Shown: in pieces, positions 1 to 6,370 of the stretch
Layout of the letters: each line of letters starts with the position of its first letter
How positions within the stretch are numbered: the first letter of the stretch is position 1
Assembly: GCA_003343845.1 (NCBI GenBank)
Contig: QAKK01000026.1
Coordinates: forward strand, 1 to 22,262
Direction: 5' to 3'
DNA from: Oscillospiraceae bacterium
Lineage (GTDB): Bacteria > Bacillota > Clostridia > Oscillospirales > CAG-272
Length of the DNA: 22,262 bases
Made by a program: the position numbers and the translations under genes
The notes under the pieces: model-generated
Seen by the model: the letters and a program-made list of their open reading frames with translations, nothing else
Told to the model about the DNA's origin: nothing
Databases searched by the model: none

Positions 1-171
1 AACGACCACCTCTACGAGGGCAGGTTCTCCCCGCGCGTGAACGGCAAACGAATCGCAAAGAACATCTACGCTACTACGCGGGAGGAGTGCGAGGAAAAGC
101 TCAAGGTGCTGATTGCGGAGATGAAAAAGGAGATTGCGGAAATCAAGGCAAACGCAAAAAACGAGGGCTGA
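1..171 (+). CDS. C-terminal fragment with an integrase-type (AP2-like) DNA-binding domain
   Basis: The frame is open from the first base and stops at 169-171, giving 56 residues. It contains a LYEGRFSPRVNGKR strand-turn pattern followed by NIYATTREECEEKL and a Lys/Glu-rich helix. This resembles the three-stranded AP2-like DNA-binding domain found at the N-terminus of many Firmicutes tyrosine integrases and as an appendix on other mobile-element proteins. Here it lies at the very C-terminus, so the protein is either an unrelated mobile-element protein with this domain as its tail or a rearranged integrase. The upstream part lies outside the window. The stop codon sits inside the hairpin that ends the convergent helicase gene. 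Confidence 0.55.
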   Translation, partial: NDHLYEGRFSPRVNGKRIAKNIYATTREECEEKLKVLIAEMKKEIAEIKANAKNEG

Positions 172-188
172 CTATCACGGTCAGCCCT
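156..188 (-). terminator. Rho-independent terminator of the helicase gene
   Basis: A 9-bp perfect stem (164-172 with 180-188, arms AGGGCTGAC/GTCAGCCCT) has a 7-nt loop. Read on the minus strand it is followed, after two bases, by six T (complement of 156-161). It lies about 65 bp downstream of the helicase stop codon. In the plus direction there is no T run, so it mainly serves the minus strand. Confidence 0.7.
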
Positions 189-189
189 T

Positions 190-221
190 AAAAATTGCGT
201 TGCAGTAGTCAAAGAAAAAGC
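190..221 (+). repeat. Left copy of a 32-bp direct repeat bracketing the helicase gene
   Basis: Bases 190-221 match 3171-3202 in the same orientation at 29 of 32 positions, with mismatches at 201, 204 and 209. The two copies enclose about 2.95 kb that holds only the helicase gene and its promoter. The left copy lies just after the hairpin at 164-188. Confidence 0.75.
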
Positions 222-252
222 GAAAGCAATATAGACATTTCTGCGGTTTTAG

Positions 253-3075
253 TTAATTGATTTCTTGTTTTAATAGAGCCACATCTTTTCGATGATCTTG
301 TGGTTTTATTTGAGCCAATACCTTTTCTTCCACTGGTTGCGTCCAATATATTTTCAAAGACTCTCTCGCTCGTGTAATAGCTGTATAGAAAATGCTGTGG
401 GTGATGAGTTCGTCAATTTCATCAGTTATGATGATTTTAACACGATTGTATTCTAGGCCTTGGGCTTTGTGGATAGATACTGCATAAGCGATTTGAAAAG
501 GAACGATTGCTTTTGAAGGTCCTTCGTCATCTTCATCCGTGGTTTTATTTTTATTTACAATAAAACGAATGATGGAGTTTCCGTTAGCAGCAGTACCTAC
601 TATAGTAAAATCCATGTCCTTCATGTCCATTTCTATAAGAGGTCGATCAATCTCGATATCAAACTGTATTCCTTCGTTAGCTTTTCCTTCATTGAGTAAA
701 AGAAAATCCACAATTCTCCCTGTCATATTATTGTATATTACGGGAACTTGATCTTCTGTACGAATGAAAAACTTGTCCGATGCATCGTTGAATAAAATAG
801 GATCTCCAACCTTATATCGTTGTATTCCTCTCCATATTACTTTGCCAGTGTTGCTTTCCTGCAGGAAATGGTTAATGTTGTTTATGCCATATAGTCCGCC
901 ATAATTAAGGCATAAAATAATCTCGCCTTTTTGGGCAGGAGCAAAAATTGATTTGTCCAAGTCGGAGGAATACCCATATGTTTGAAGAAGATAGTATATG
1001 TCTCCATTATTTTTTCTAACATCATTCCACACATTCAACAAAGCTTCCGAATCGCTTCTGTACGGGGTTGTTAGTTCACATACCGCAGTCTTGGGAAGAA
1101 AAAAACGTACCGCATCAAACCAGTTACCAAATTCAATTGACTCAATTTGATAAGTGTCACCAACCAATACGAGCAACTCAAAACTTGCTTGTTCAAGAAC
1201 TTTTCTCATATCTTGATTATTTACCGTGCTACATTCGTCAATTATTAATATATCATAGTTACTTTTTCCACTATATTTGTTGCTTGTAAATTTTGATATA
1301 GTCATAAAGGTGCTGTTTGCTGATGCGGTGACTTTTCTTCTCATATTGTTTACTGCAGGATTTGTTTGAGCTAAGTAAAGCCTTGATTTGCTTGCAAACA
1401 TATTCGATATATGATTTATTAAATATGATTTTCCGGTGCCGGCAGAACCATATATGAGTGCAACTTTTGAACAAGAGAACATATTGCGAAGTGCAGCTTT
1501 CTTTTCATCGCTATTCACTTGATTGGTCGCTTGCATCCAATAATTTGCCATATTGGTGTAATTATCGATGCCTTTTTGAGCAAGGCCTTTTATCGTTTTA
1601 ATTATCGATACAGTATCTTCCTTGTAATGCTCGATGAAAAGATGGTCGTATTTAATAACCATTCTGCGGAGCTGCTGCTTCTCTGAATGGTATAACCTTT
1701 TGTTATAGGTTGTGACTAGGTATTCTACATCTTCGAAGTTGTCAAGTTTATATTTGCCGTTTTCTGCTTTTTCAAGTGGCGTAAATAAAATATTCTCTCT
1801 TTCCGTATTGTTTTGAACAACCCAGGCTAAAAGCTCATGTTCACGTCCTCTTACATCAAAACAATCAAATAAATCCGATAGACTTGGAACGTGATTTTTC
1901 AAGCCTGAACAAAATGGCATCTCGTCAAATGGAATGCATTTGTTGTCTAAATATAGATTTGAAAGGTTACCGTTTTTGCCTACATGTATGTATTTGCTCT
2001 CAACAGGATCATAGCGCCAATGATCCTTATATTGTTTTTTTATTACACGATTAGTTAGATGGTGTAACAAGTATAGCAATATGTTGCTTCCAGGTGCGTT
2101 TCGCTTTATAATATTGCGACATTTTTCAAGACAATCAAAAAAGTGGATGGCTTCTGTCGCAGGGACAAGTTGATTTTTCAATTTAGCAAATGCCTCGTCA
2201 GAGAACATTATAACCTCGGATAAGCTGAGACCTGTTTTGGTAAGAAATCTGCTAATATTACGTTGCTCTGCTAGACCATAGTCTTTTTTCGAATTGTCAA
2301 GGATTCTACTGAAGTTTTTCAATTCACAAGGACGAATATTAACTTCCCAATCGACAACAATGCGAATTGGCATACTCTTGTCAAAAATCTCAATGCTATT
2401 GTCAGCTATTGCAAATTTAACTGCATAGTAACTTGTTATTTCCATGTCTGTAAAGGCAATAATGCTGTCGGTTTTACTTGCATTGTCATTTGCCGGTATA
2501 AAGGCAACTTCGTAGTATATTTTATTTCTTATAAAAAATGGTTTGATTTTTTGGATGTAAAATCTGTCATAGCGGAAACCACCATGAACTGGTGCATTAT
2601 ATCTATCGACTACGGTAGCAATTTTAGTGTAGTAATCTGTCAGTTCGTCGTTGGCATCCAAAGGAAATTGATCTAGGTTTTCCAACACAACCATAGAATA
2701 TTTGTCATGTAAATATTTTTTGATTCGGAACAAATACTCGTAGTACTTTAACATTAGTCTCTCTGCATTCTGTTCTTTGAGTACGCGATGTGAGGATGAT
2801 ACTTGAAGAAAGTGATGAAATCTAGATATGTGAATTAATTGTGGTTGGCTTTTGGCAAACTTAACTGCAGATTTTATATTATCATGTGTATCCTCAATGT
2901 CATCGCCGTTAGCATATTCTTTAAGAATGATATGTTCAACAAAATGGCGCAATGATTCCAAGATTTCTTGAGAAACTTCACCTCGCGTTGATGTTCCTAA
3001 GCGACTGATTTGGCGACAGATAATTTTATTACTTTCTAAAATTGCTTCATCTACTTTTAACATGGTTGCGTCCAT
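253..3075 (-). CDS. SF1 (RecD/UvrD-like) ATP-dependent helicase with a large unrecognised N-terminal region
   Basis: 940 residues. The C-terminal 400 carry the superfamily 1 helicase motifs in order: Walker A GSAGTGKS at 543-550, Walker B IIDEC at 611-615, motif III LVLVGDTYQIES around 635-646, an arginine-containing PYRS at 671-674, motif V SIHKAQGLEYNRV around 867-879, and motif VI FYTAITRARESLKI around 896-909. It should therefore be an ATP-driven DNA (or RNA) translocase of the RecD/UvrD_C_2 group. Residues 1-530 show no motif I recognise; they are mixed alpha/beta without membrane segments. Start: ATG at 3075 preceded by AGAGG. The gene has its own promoter and terminator and is clearly AT-richer than the genes from 3.9 kb onward, which suggests transfer. 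A phage-defence or element-maintenance role is only inferred from context. Confidence 0.8.
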   Translation of the reverse strand: MDATMLKVDEAILESNKIICRQISRLGTSTRGEVSQEILESLRHFVEHIILKEYANGDDIEDTHDNIKSAVKFAKSQPQLIHISRFHHFLQVSSSHRVLKEQNAERLMLKYYEYLFRIKKYLHDKYSMVVLENLDQFPLDANDELTDYYTKIATVVDRYNAPVHGGFRYDRFYIQKIKPFFIRNKIYYEVAFIPANDNASKTDSIIAFTDMEITSYYAVKFAIADNSIEIFDKSMPIRIVVDWEVNIRPCELKNFSRILDNSKKDYGLAEQRNISRFLTKTGLSLSEVIMFSDEAFAKLKNQLVPATEAIHFFDCLEKCRNIIKRNAPGSNILLYLLHHLTNRVIKKQYKDHWRYDPVESKYIHVGKNGNLSNLYLDNKCIPFDEMPFCSGLKNHVPSLSDLFDCFDVRGREHELLAWVVQNNTERENILFTPLEKAENGKYKLDNFEDVEYLVTTYNKRLYHSEKQQLRRMVIKYDHLFIEHYKEDTVSIIKTIKGLAQKGIDNYTNMANYWMQATNQVNSDEKKAALRNMFSCSKVALIYGSAGTGKSYLINHISNMFASKSRLYLAQTNPAVNNMRRKVTASANSTFMTISKFTSNKYSGKSNYDILIIDECSTVNNQDMRKVLEQASFELLVLVGDTYQIESIEFGNWFDAVRFFLPKTAVCELTTPYRSDSEALLNVWNDVRKNNGDIYYLLQTYGYSSDLDKSIFAPAQKGEIILCLNYGGLYGINNINHFLQESNTGKVIWRGIQRYKVGDPILFNDASDKFFIRTEDQVPVIYNNMTGRIVDFLLLNEGKANEGIQFDIEIDRPLIEMDMKDMDFTIVGTAANGNSIIRFIVNKNKTTDEDDEGPSKAIVPFQIAYAVSIHKAQGLEYNRVKIIITDEIDELITHSIFYTAITRARESLKIYWTQPVEEKVLAQIKPQDHRKDVALLKQEIN

Positions 3076-3120
3076 TTTGTACCTCTTTAAATATGCAAAG
3101 AATTTTTGTCAGCTTAATTT

Positions 3121-3149
3121 ATTATACCATATTTTCCTTAACATATCAA
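3121..3149 (-). promoter_or_regulatory. Sigma-A promoter of the helicase gene
   Basis: On the minus strand a TTGATA -35 (complement of 3144-3149) and a perfect TATAAT -10 (complement of 3121-3126) are separated by exactly 17 bp. They lie about 45 bp upstream of the ATG at 3075 and inside the direct-repeat bracket, so the helicase unit carries its own promoter. Confidence 0.8.
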
Positions 3150-3170
3150 TGCGATTGAATTGTAATAATC

Positions 3171-3202
3171 AAAAATTGCGTCGCGGTAGGCAAAGAAAAA
3201 GC
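3171..3202 (+). repeat. Right copy of the 32-bp direct repeat bracketing the helicase gene
   Basis: Partner of 190-221 (29/32 identical, same orientation). It lies about 20 bp outside the helicase promoter. The sequence beyond it (3203-3300) is non-coding and contains an imperfect hairpin with arms GCGGCTTGT and ACAAGTCGC (near 3220-3251). Confidence 0.75.
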
Positions 3203-3306
3203 CTTCCGAAAAAAGAAAGCGGCTTGTGCTGTAACTATGGTACAAGTCGCGTTTCTGCCGTCAGGCGAATTTGCCGAAGTGGTGGATAAAAGCCGATTAT
3301 AAGCAG

Positions 3307-3353
3307 AAAATCAGCCGAAAGTGGGGCGAAAAACCTCATTTCCGGCTGATTTT
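3307..3353 (-). terminator. Terminator of tRNA-Pro
   Basis: An 11-bp stem (3307-3317 with 3343-3353, core TCAGCCG/CGGCTGA plus flanking A/T pairs) begins directly after the encoded CCA of tRNA-Pro. It is symmetrical enough to act in both directions. Confidence 0.65.
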
Positions 3354-3429
3354 TGGTCGGAGTGGCCGGATTCGAACCGACGGCATCGAAGTCCCAAACT
3401 TCGCGCGCTACCAGCTGCGCCACACCCCG
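3354..3429 (-). tRNA. tRNA-Pro (anticodon TGG), CCA encoded
   Basis: A complete cloverleaf can be folded on the minus strand. The 7-bp acceptor stem is CGGGGTG/CACTCCG with one G-T pair, discriminator A and encoded CCA (3354-3356). The D-arm begins GCGC, the anticodon stem is CGAAG/CTTCG, and the loop TTTGGGA gives anticodon TGG. The T-arm contains GGTTCGAATCC. Its 5' 38 bases are repeated twice more upstream (3590-3627, 3780-3817). No consensus promoter lies directly upstream of this copy. Confidence 0.93.
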
Positions 3430-3463
3430 ATTGGTGAAAATATTCAATTTTTCTGTCAAATCC

Positions 3464-3488
3464 GTAAGTGGTCAAATCTGTGGTCAAA
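3464..3488 (+). repeat. 25-bp repeat with two GTGGTCAAA units, copy 1
   Basis: Identical to 3650-3674 over 25 bases. Inside each copy the 9-mer GTGGTCAAA occurs twice, 12 bp apart start to start, like the direct-repeat arm-type sites bound by the N-terminal domain of tyrosine integrases. Each copy follows a tRNA-Pro 5' sequence by 23-35 bp. It is probably an integrase arm site left at an attachment junction. Confidence 0.6.
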
Positions 3489-3589
3489 AGTTTTTTGCCG
3501 AAACACACGGCGGCAAAAAAGCGAGAAAACACGAGAAAAACGGAGATTTTGCGAGCTTTCGGCGTTCGGCTCACAAGGCGGTCACACGC

Positions 3590-3627
3590 TCCCAAATGCG
3601 GCGCGCTATCAACTGCGCTACACCCCG
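3590..3627 (-). pseudogene. tRNA-Pro 5'-half remnant (copy 2)
   Basis: On the minus strand the acceptor 5' strand CGGGGTG, the D-arm and the anticodon loop TTTGGGA of tRNA-Pro are present (positions 1-38 of the tRNA). The 3' half of the anticodon stem, the T-arm and the acceptor 3' strand do not follow, so no tRNA can form. The break falls at the anticodon loop, a common crossover point for tRNA-targeting integrases. Confidence 0.75.
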
Positions 3628-3649
3628 ATAGTTATTAAATTGTGGTCGT

Positions 3650-3674
3650 GTAAGTGGTCAAATCTGTGGTCAAA
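3650..3674 (+). repeat. 25-bp repeat with two GTGGTCAAA units, copy 2
   Basis: Identical 25-base partner of 3464-3488. A further GTGGTC lies just before it (3642-3647). On the minus strand the repeat unit reads TTTGACCAC, which contains a -35-like TTGACC; a TAATAA at the complement of 3632-3637 lies 18 bp away, but too close to the tRNA 5' end to be a convincing promoter. Confidence 0.6.
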
Positions 3675-3779
3675 CACATTTTTGACCGCTATTTTTTGTT
3701 TTCCAAACCGCCCGAAATCCGCACGGTTAAAGGGCTTTCGGCGGTTTTCGCTTTCGTGCGGTGCGAACACTGTCTATGC

Positions 3780-3817
3780 TCCCAAAGCAAGCGCGCTACC
3801 AACTGCGCCACACCCCG
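3780..3817 (-). pseudogene. tRNA-Pro 5'-half remnant (copy 3, probably the original 5' end)
   Basis: The same 38-base 5' half as in the intact tRNA-Pro (acceptor CGGGGTG, D-arm, loop TTTGGGA), again without a 3' half. Unlike copies 1 and 2 it is preceded by a consensus sigma-A promoter (3833-3861) with a leader of about 9 nt. This is best explained as the ancestral tRNA-Pro 5' end, cut off from its 3' half by integration at the anticodon loop. Confidence 0.75.
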
Positions 3818-3832
3818 AGACGATACCATAAC

Positions 3833-3861
3833 AGTATAACAGAAGACGACGGAAAAGTCAA
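3833..3861 (-). promoter_or_regulatory. Stranded tRNA-Pro promoter
   Basis: On the minus strand TTGACT (complement of 3856-3861) and TATACT (complement of 3833-3838) are spaced by 17 bp. It points into the broken tRNA-Pro copy at 3817. The intact tRNA starts about 390 bp further downstream, and I see no clear T-tailed terminator in between. Confidence 0.7.
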
Positions 3862-3955
3862 GCGGCGGCGCGGAAATAAAGCGACAGGAAGTGGGCATAA
3901 TAGCAGAAAACAGGCATTGGGGGCGGGGAACTTGACAAATCTGACTGCGGCGGCA

Positions 3956-5674
3956 ATGCGGCGCACATTTGCGGCACGGCGGCATCTTGCGGCGGGGAGC
4001 GCCGCTTTGCTCATGCTGCTGTGGCTCTCCGGCATCTGCGGTTTGCCGCTGCCGACGGGGGTCGACCCGCGTGTGAACCCGTCGGGACACGCGGCGGCGC
4101 AGCTGCTCTTGTTTCTGCTGATCCTGCCCGCCGCGGCAAACCTGCTCGTGCGCGGGGGAAAAGCGGTTGCAGCTTTCAAGCCTGATGCTGCCGCGCTCCT
4201 GCTTCTGTCCGCCGCGGCGTCGCTTGCCGACGGCGTGCTGAATCTATTCCGTATCGCGATCGCCGCCGGGCAGGGGGCAGTTGCAGCAGCAAGCAGTCTT
4301 GCATCGGAATTGCCGCTGGCGATTCTCGGTGCAGCGTTTGTTTGCACGGTATTCTGTGAGCAGCTATATGAGTTGCCGAAGACGGGCATCATCGCCAAGG
4401 CCAGCCGTATTCTTTTTGTATGCGAGACGCTCGTCGCCGTGGCGGTATGCGGTGCGGCGTTGTCCCGCGGTGCGGGTTTTGCCGAGGCATCGCATGTCGC
4501 TCTGCTGTTTCTTTCCCTCGGCGCACCGGCGTCTCTTCTGTGCGCAGCGCCGCTCTTCGGTTTTGCAGCAGAGAAGTGCGCTTCGCTTTCGCTCTCCTGC
4601 ACGGAGCTGGAGCGGCTCGGTACGGTGACTGCGGTTTACCCGGAGGAGGACGTTCTTTTGCAAGAGACGCCGTCGCTCGATGACCTCTATACGGTAACCG
4701 GCAACAAACCGGCACTCCTTGCGACGGCGGCGGCGCTTGCCTGCGGCACGGCAGACCCACATGCCGAAGCGCTTGCGGATGCAGCCGCCTCACTCGGTCT
4801 GCGCCTGCCGCGCAGCACAGCGGTACGGTGCACGGCTGACGGATTTTGCGGGGCGGTGCATCGCCGCACATGGCGCTTCTCCGCCGACAGTAGAAGCGTA
4901 CCGGAGCTGATTCGCCGCACCGATTTCGGCGACAGACAGATGCTGTATGCCTTTTCGGACGGCAATTTTCGCGGCGTGCTGCTGTTTGCGCGGCAGACCT
5001 GTCCGGACGCCGATGCGGCAATGCGGCGACTGCACGATGCAGGTCTTGTGCTGCCGAATTTTGAAGATGAGCGCAGAGCATCGACCGCTTTTTTGCCGCG
5101 GCGACGCGAAAAAGTCTTGCATGCGGCGCGGGATGGTGGTACAATAAGGTTGACGGATGCGGACGGTGCCCCGATCACGCTTGCCGAAGGAACACCGACT
5201 GCGCTTGCATCGGCAATTCTGCTCGGGCAGCGTGTGACGGCGGCGCTTCGTGCGGCTGTCGGTCTGACTGCGGCGGCAATCCTATTTTGTCTGCCTGCTT
5301 CTGTCGGCGCGTTTGCAGCATCCCGTGCGACGGTGCTTGCCGCTGCGGCGGCGGTACGGTTGGCGGCGATGGTATCCGTCCTGCTCTTGTCGTTGTTTGT
5401 GCGGTATACGCAGCCGCCTGAAATTCATATTGATGAGGAGAGAACAGCTATGTTCGGAAAAGTAAACTATACAATCCACGTGGAGGGGATGTCCTGCTCA
5501 CACTGTGCGGCGCATGTGAAAACCGCACTCGAATCCATCCGCGGTGTCAGCGCCAGCGTGGAACTGGATGAGAAGCTCGCGCATGTCAAGTGCCCGGCGG
5601 CGCTGGACGAAAAGCAACTTGCCGACGCGGTGACGGAAGCGGGCTTTACCGTTGCGTCCATCGAGCGTGTATGA
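3956..5674 (+). CDS. Catalytically degenerate P1B-type (CopA-like) ATPase with C-terminal HMA domain
   Basis: About 572 residues. The layout follows a copper ATPase: N-terminal helices with LPLP, then NP...QLLL..LP, and KPDAAALLLLSAAA where CopA has the NMDSLVALG segment. GAPASLLCAAP (189-199) falls where the CPCALGLATP transport motif belongs. LERLGTVTAVYPEEDVLLQE (218-237) aligns with LE-LG-V-V-FDKTGTLTE, but the DKTGT is gone. LACGTADPHAEALADA resembles the nucleotide-domain SEHPLA region, and LLFARQTCPDADAAMRRLHDAG the segment before the lost TGD motif. No GDGxND is present. Two final helices lead to a complete HMA domain with GMSCSHC at 511-517. It should sit in the membrane and bind a metal at the HMA end but cannot pump. 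The frame is intact, so it is not simple decay. Start is uncertain: ATG 3956 is chosen as it precedes the first basic/hydrophobic stretch; TTG 3932 is possible. An ATG at 5450 preceded by GAGGAG could also yield a free CopZ-like HMA protein. Confidence 0.65.
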   Translation: MRRTFAARRHLAAGSAALLMLLWLSGICGLPLPTGVDPRVNPSGHAAAQLLLFLLILPAAANLLVRGGKAVAAFKPDAAALLLLSAAASLADGVLNLFRIAIAAGQGAVAAASSLASELPLAILGAAFVCTVFCEQLYELPKTGIIAKASRILFVCETLVAVAVCGAALSRGAGFAEASHVALLFLSLGAPASLLCAAPLFGFAAEKCASLSLSCTELERLGTVTAVYPEEDVLLQETPSLDDLYTVTGNKPALLATAAALACGTADPHAEALADAAASLGLRLPRSTAVRCTADGFCGAVHRRTWRFSADSRSVPELIRRTDFGDRQMLYAFSDGNFRGVLLFARQTCPDADAAMRRLHDAGLVLPNFEDERRASTAFLPRRREKVLHAARDGGTIRLTDADGAPITLAEGTPTALASAILLGQRVTAALRAAVGLTAAAILFCLPASVGAFAASRATVLAAAAAVRLAAMVSVLLLSLFVRYTQPPEIHIDEERTAMFGKVNYTIHVEGMSCSHCAAHVKTALESIRGVSASVELDEKLAHVKCPAALDEKQLADAVTEAGFTVASIERV

Positions 5675-6336
5675 ATCGGCGCACCGCGCGTGCGGCGGCG
5701 ATCGTTCTCCTGCTCCTGCTTGTCTGCGCATCGTTGTCCGGCTGCGGACTGTATGAGCTGCTCGGCATCGACACGCATGACTATGAGAGCGAACCGCGCC
5801 TGAATACACTGCCTGCCGACGGTGAGACGGCGATAGAAATCTGCGACATGCTCTCGATGTTGTTTCAGAACACGCCGTACCTCACGTCGTTTGATTCGCC
5901 GTCTGCGGCGGCAAAGCTGTACCGCAACGGGATCCTTTGCGCCGTGCTCGGCAGTAATTACCCAAAGTATAATGCAAACAACGATCTGATCGGCGAGGCA
6001 CGCCGCCTGTATCCGACGCTGGAGATCACCACGGTGATTCCCGCCGTGGACTTTGAAAGCACGGTGTACCGCTACTTCGGCGGCACGGCAAGCGTGTCCA
6101 ATGCGTCGACGCCGCTGTTTACCTATCTTGATCGTGTGGATGCCTACATTTCGTCGGGCATCGGCGTAGATAACACGGCTGCCGTGACGATCACCGAGCT
6201 GTACGAAACCGAGAACACCTATGTCTGTCGGTTTTTCGCCGCTATGAACGGTGAGACCTCGGACACCTACCGCCTGCTCCTGATGAAACGCGCGGACGGT
6301 ACATTCTATATGCGCAAACTGACGGTTGAAACGTAA
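5671..6336 (+). CDS. Lipoprotein of unknown function, coupled to the CopA-like gene
   Basis: About 221 residues. The start ATG at 5671 overlaps the stop of the CopA-like gene (ATGA), so translation is probably coupled. The N-terminus MNRRTARAAA plus a Leu-rich helix ending in the lipobox LSGC predicts a lipoprotein anchored on the outer face of the membrane. The mature part is a soluble alpha/beta domain of some 190 residues with no motif I recognise. The two genes end together at the terminator at 6335-6369, so the pair is likely one transcription unit and the products may act together at the membrane. A role in metal handling would be guilt by association only. No Cys, His or Met cluster typical of a copper binder is visible in the mature part. 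Confidence 0.75.
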   Translation: MNRRTARAAAIVLLLLLVCASLSGCGLYELLGIDTHDYESEPRLNTLPADGETAIEICDMLSMLFQNTPYLTSFDSPSAAAKLYRNGILCAVLGSNYPKYNANNDLIGEARRLYPTLEITTVIPAVDFESTVYRYFGGTASVSNASTPLFTYLDRVDAYISSGIGVDNTAAVTITELYETENTYVCRFFAAMNGETSDTYRLLLMKRADGTFYMRKLTVET

Positions 6337-6369
6337 AAAGCAGAGACTTTCAAAAAGTCTCTGCTTTTT
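6335..6369. terminator. Bidirectional terminator between convergent transcription units
   Basis: The stem AGCAGAGACTT/AAGTCTCTGCT is flanked by A on the left and T on the right, with a short A-rich loop. It overlaps the stop codon of the lipoprotein gene and lies directly after the stop of the minus-strand DHHW gene at 6371, serving both strands. Confidence 0.85.
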
Positions 6370-6370
6370 C

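Larger units (their letters stand above)
3430..3955. other. Non-coding tRNA-Pro integration scar region
   Basis: This 526-bp stretch has no believable gene. It holds the two tRNA-Pro 5'-half remnants, the two 25-bp integrase-arm-like repeats, the stranded tRNA promoter and an inverted repeat around 3490-3520 (TTTTTTGCCG/CGGCAAAAAA). The units recur with a period of about 190-198 bp. The last 90 bp are the upstream region of the CopA-like gene; no consensus promoter for that gene is evident. Confidence 0.6.

Noticed and set aside
3632..3656. Promoter of tRNA-Pro copy 2 formed by TTGACC and TAATAA
   Set aside because: The -10 lies only about 5 bp from the tRNA 5' end, so transcription would start inside the tRNA; kept only as a side remark.
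3464..3674. CRISPR-like repeat pair
   Set aside because: Only two copies 186 bp apart with tRNA-like sequence between them, no further units and no cas genes; integrase arm sites fit better.
3590..3817. Two further functional tRNA-Pro genes
   Set aside because: Both lack the anticodon 3' stem, T-arm and acceptor 3' strand; no cloverleaf can close.
3796..4602. Long minus-strand open frames opposite the CopA-like gene (also 4389-5144 and 4687-5178)
   Set aside because: They are antisense to a protein with recognisable P1B ATPase architecture. Their products are low-complexity Arg/Ala-rich, as expected for shadow frames in GC-rich DNA.
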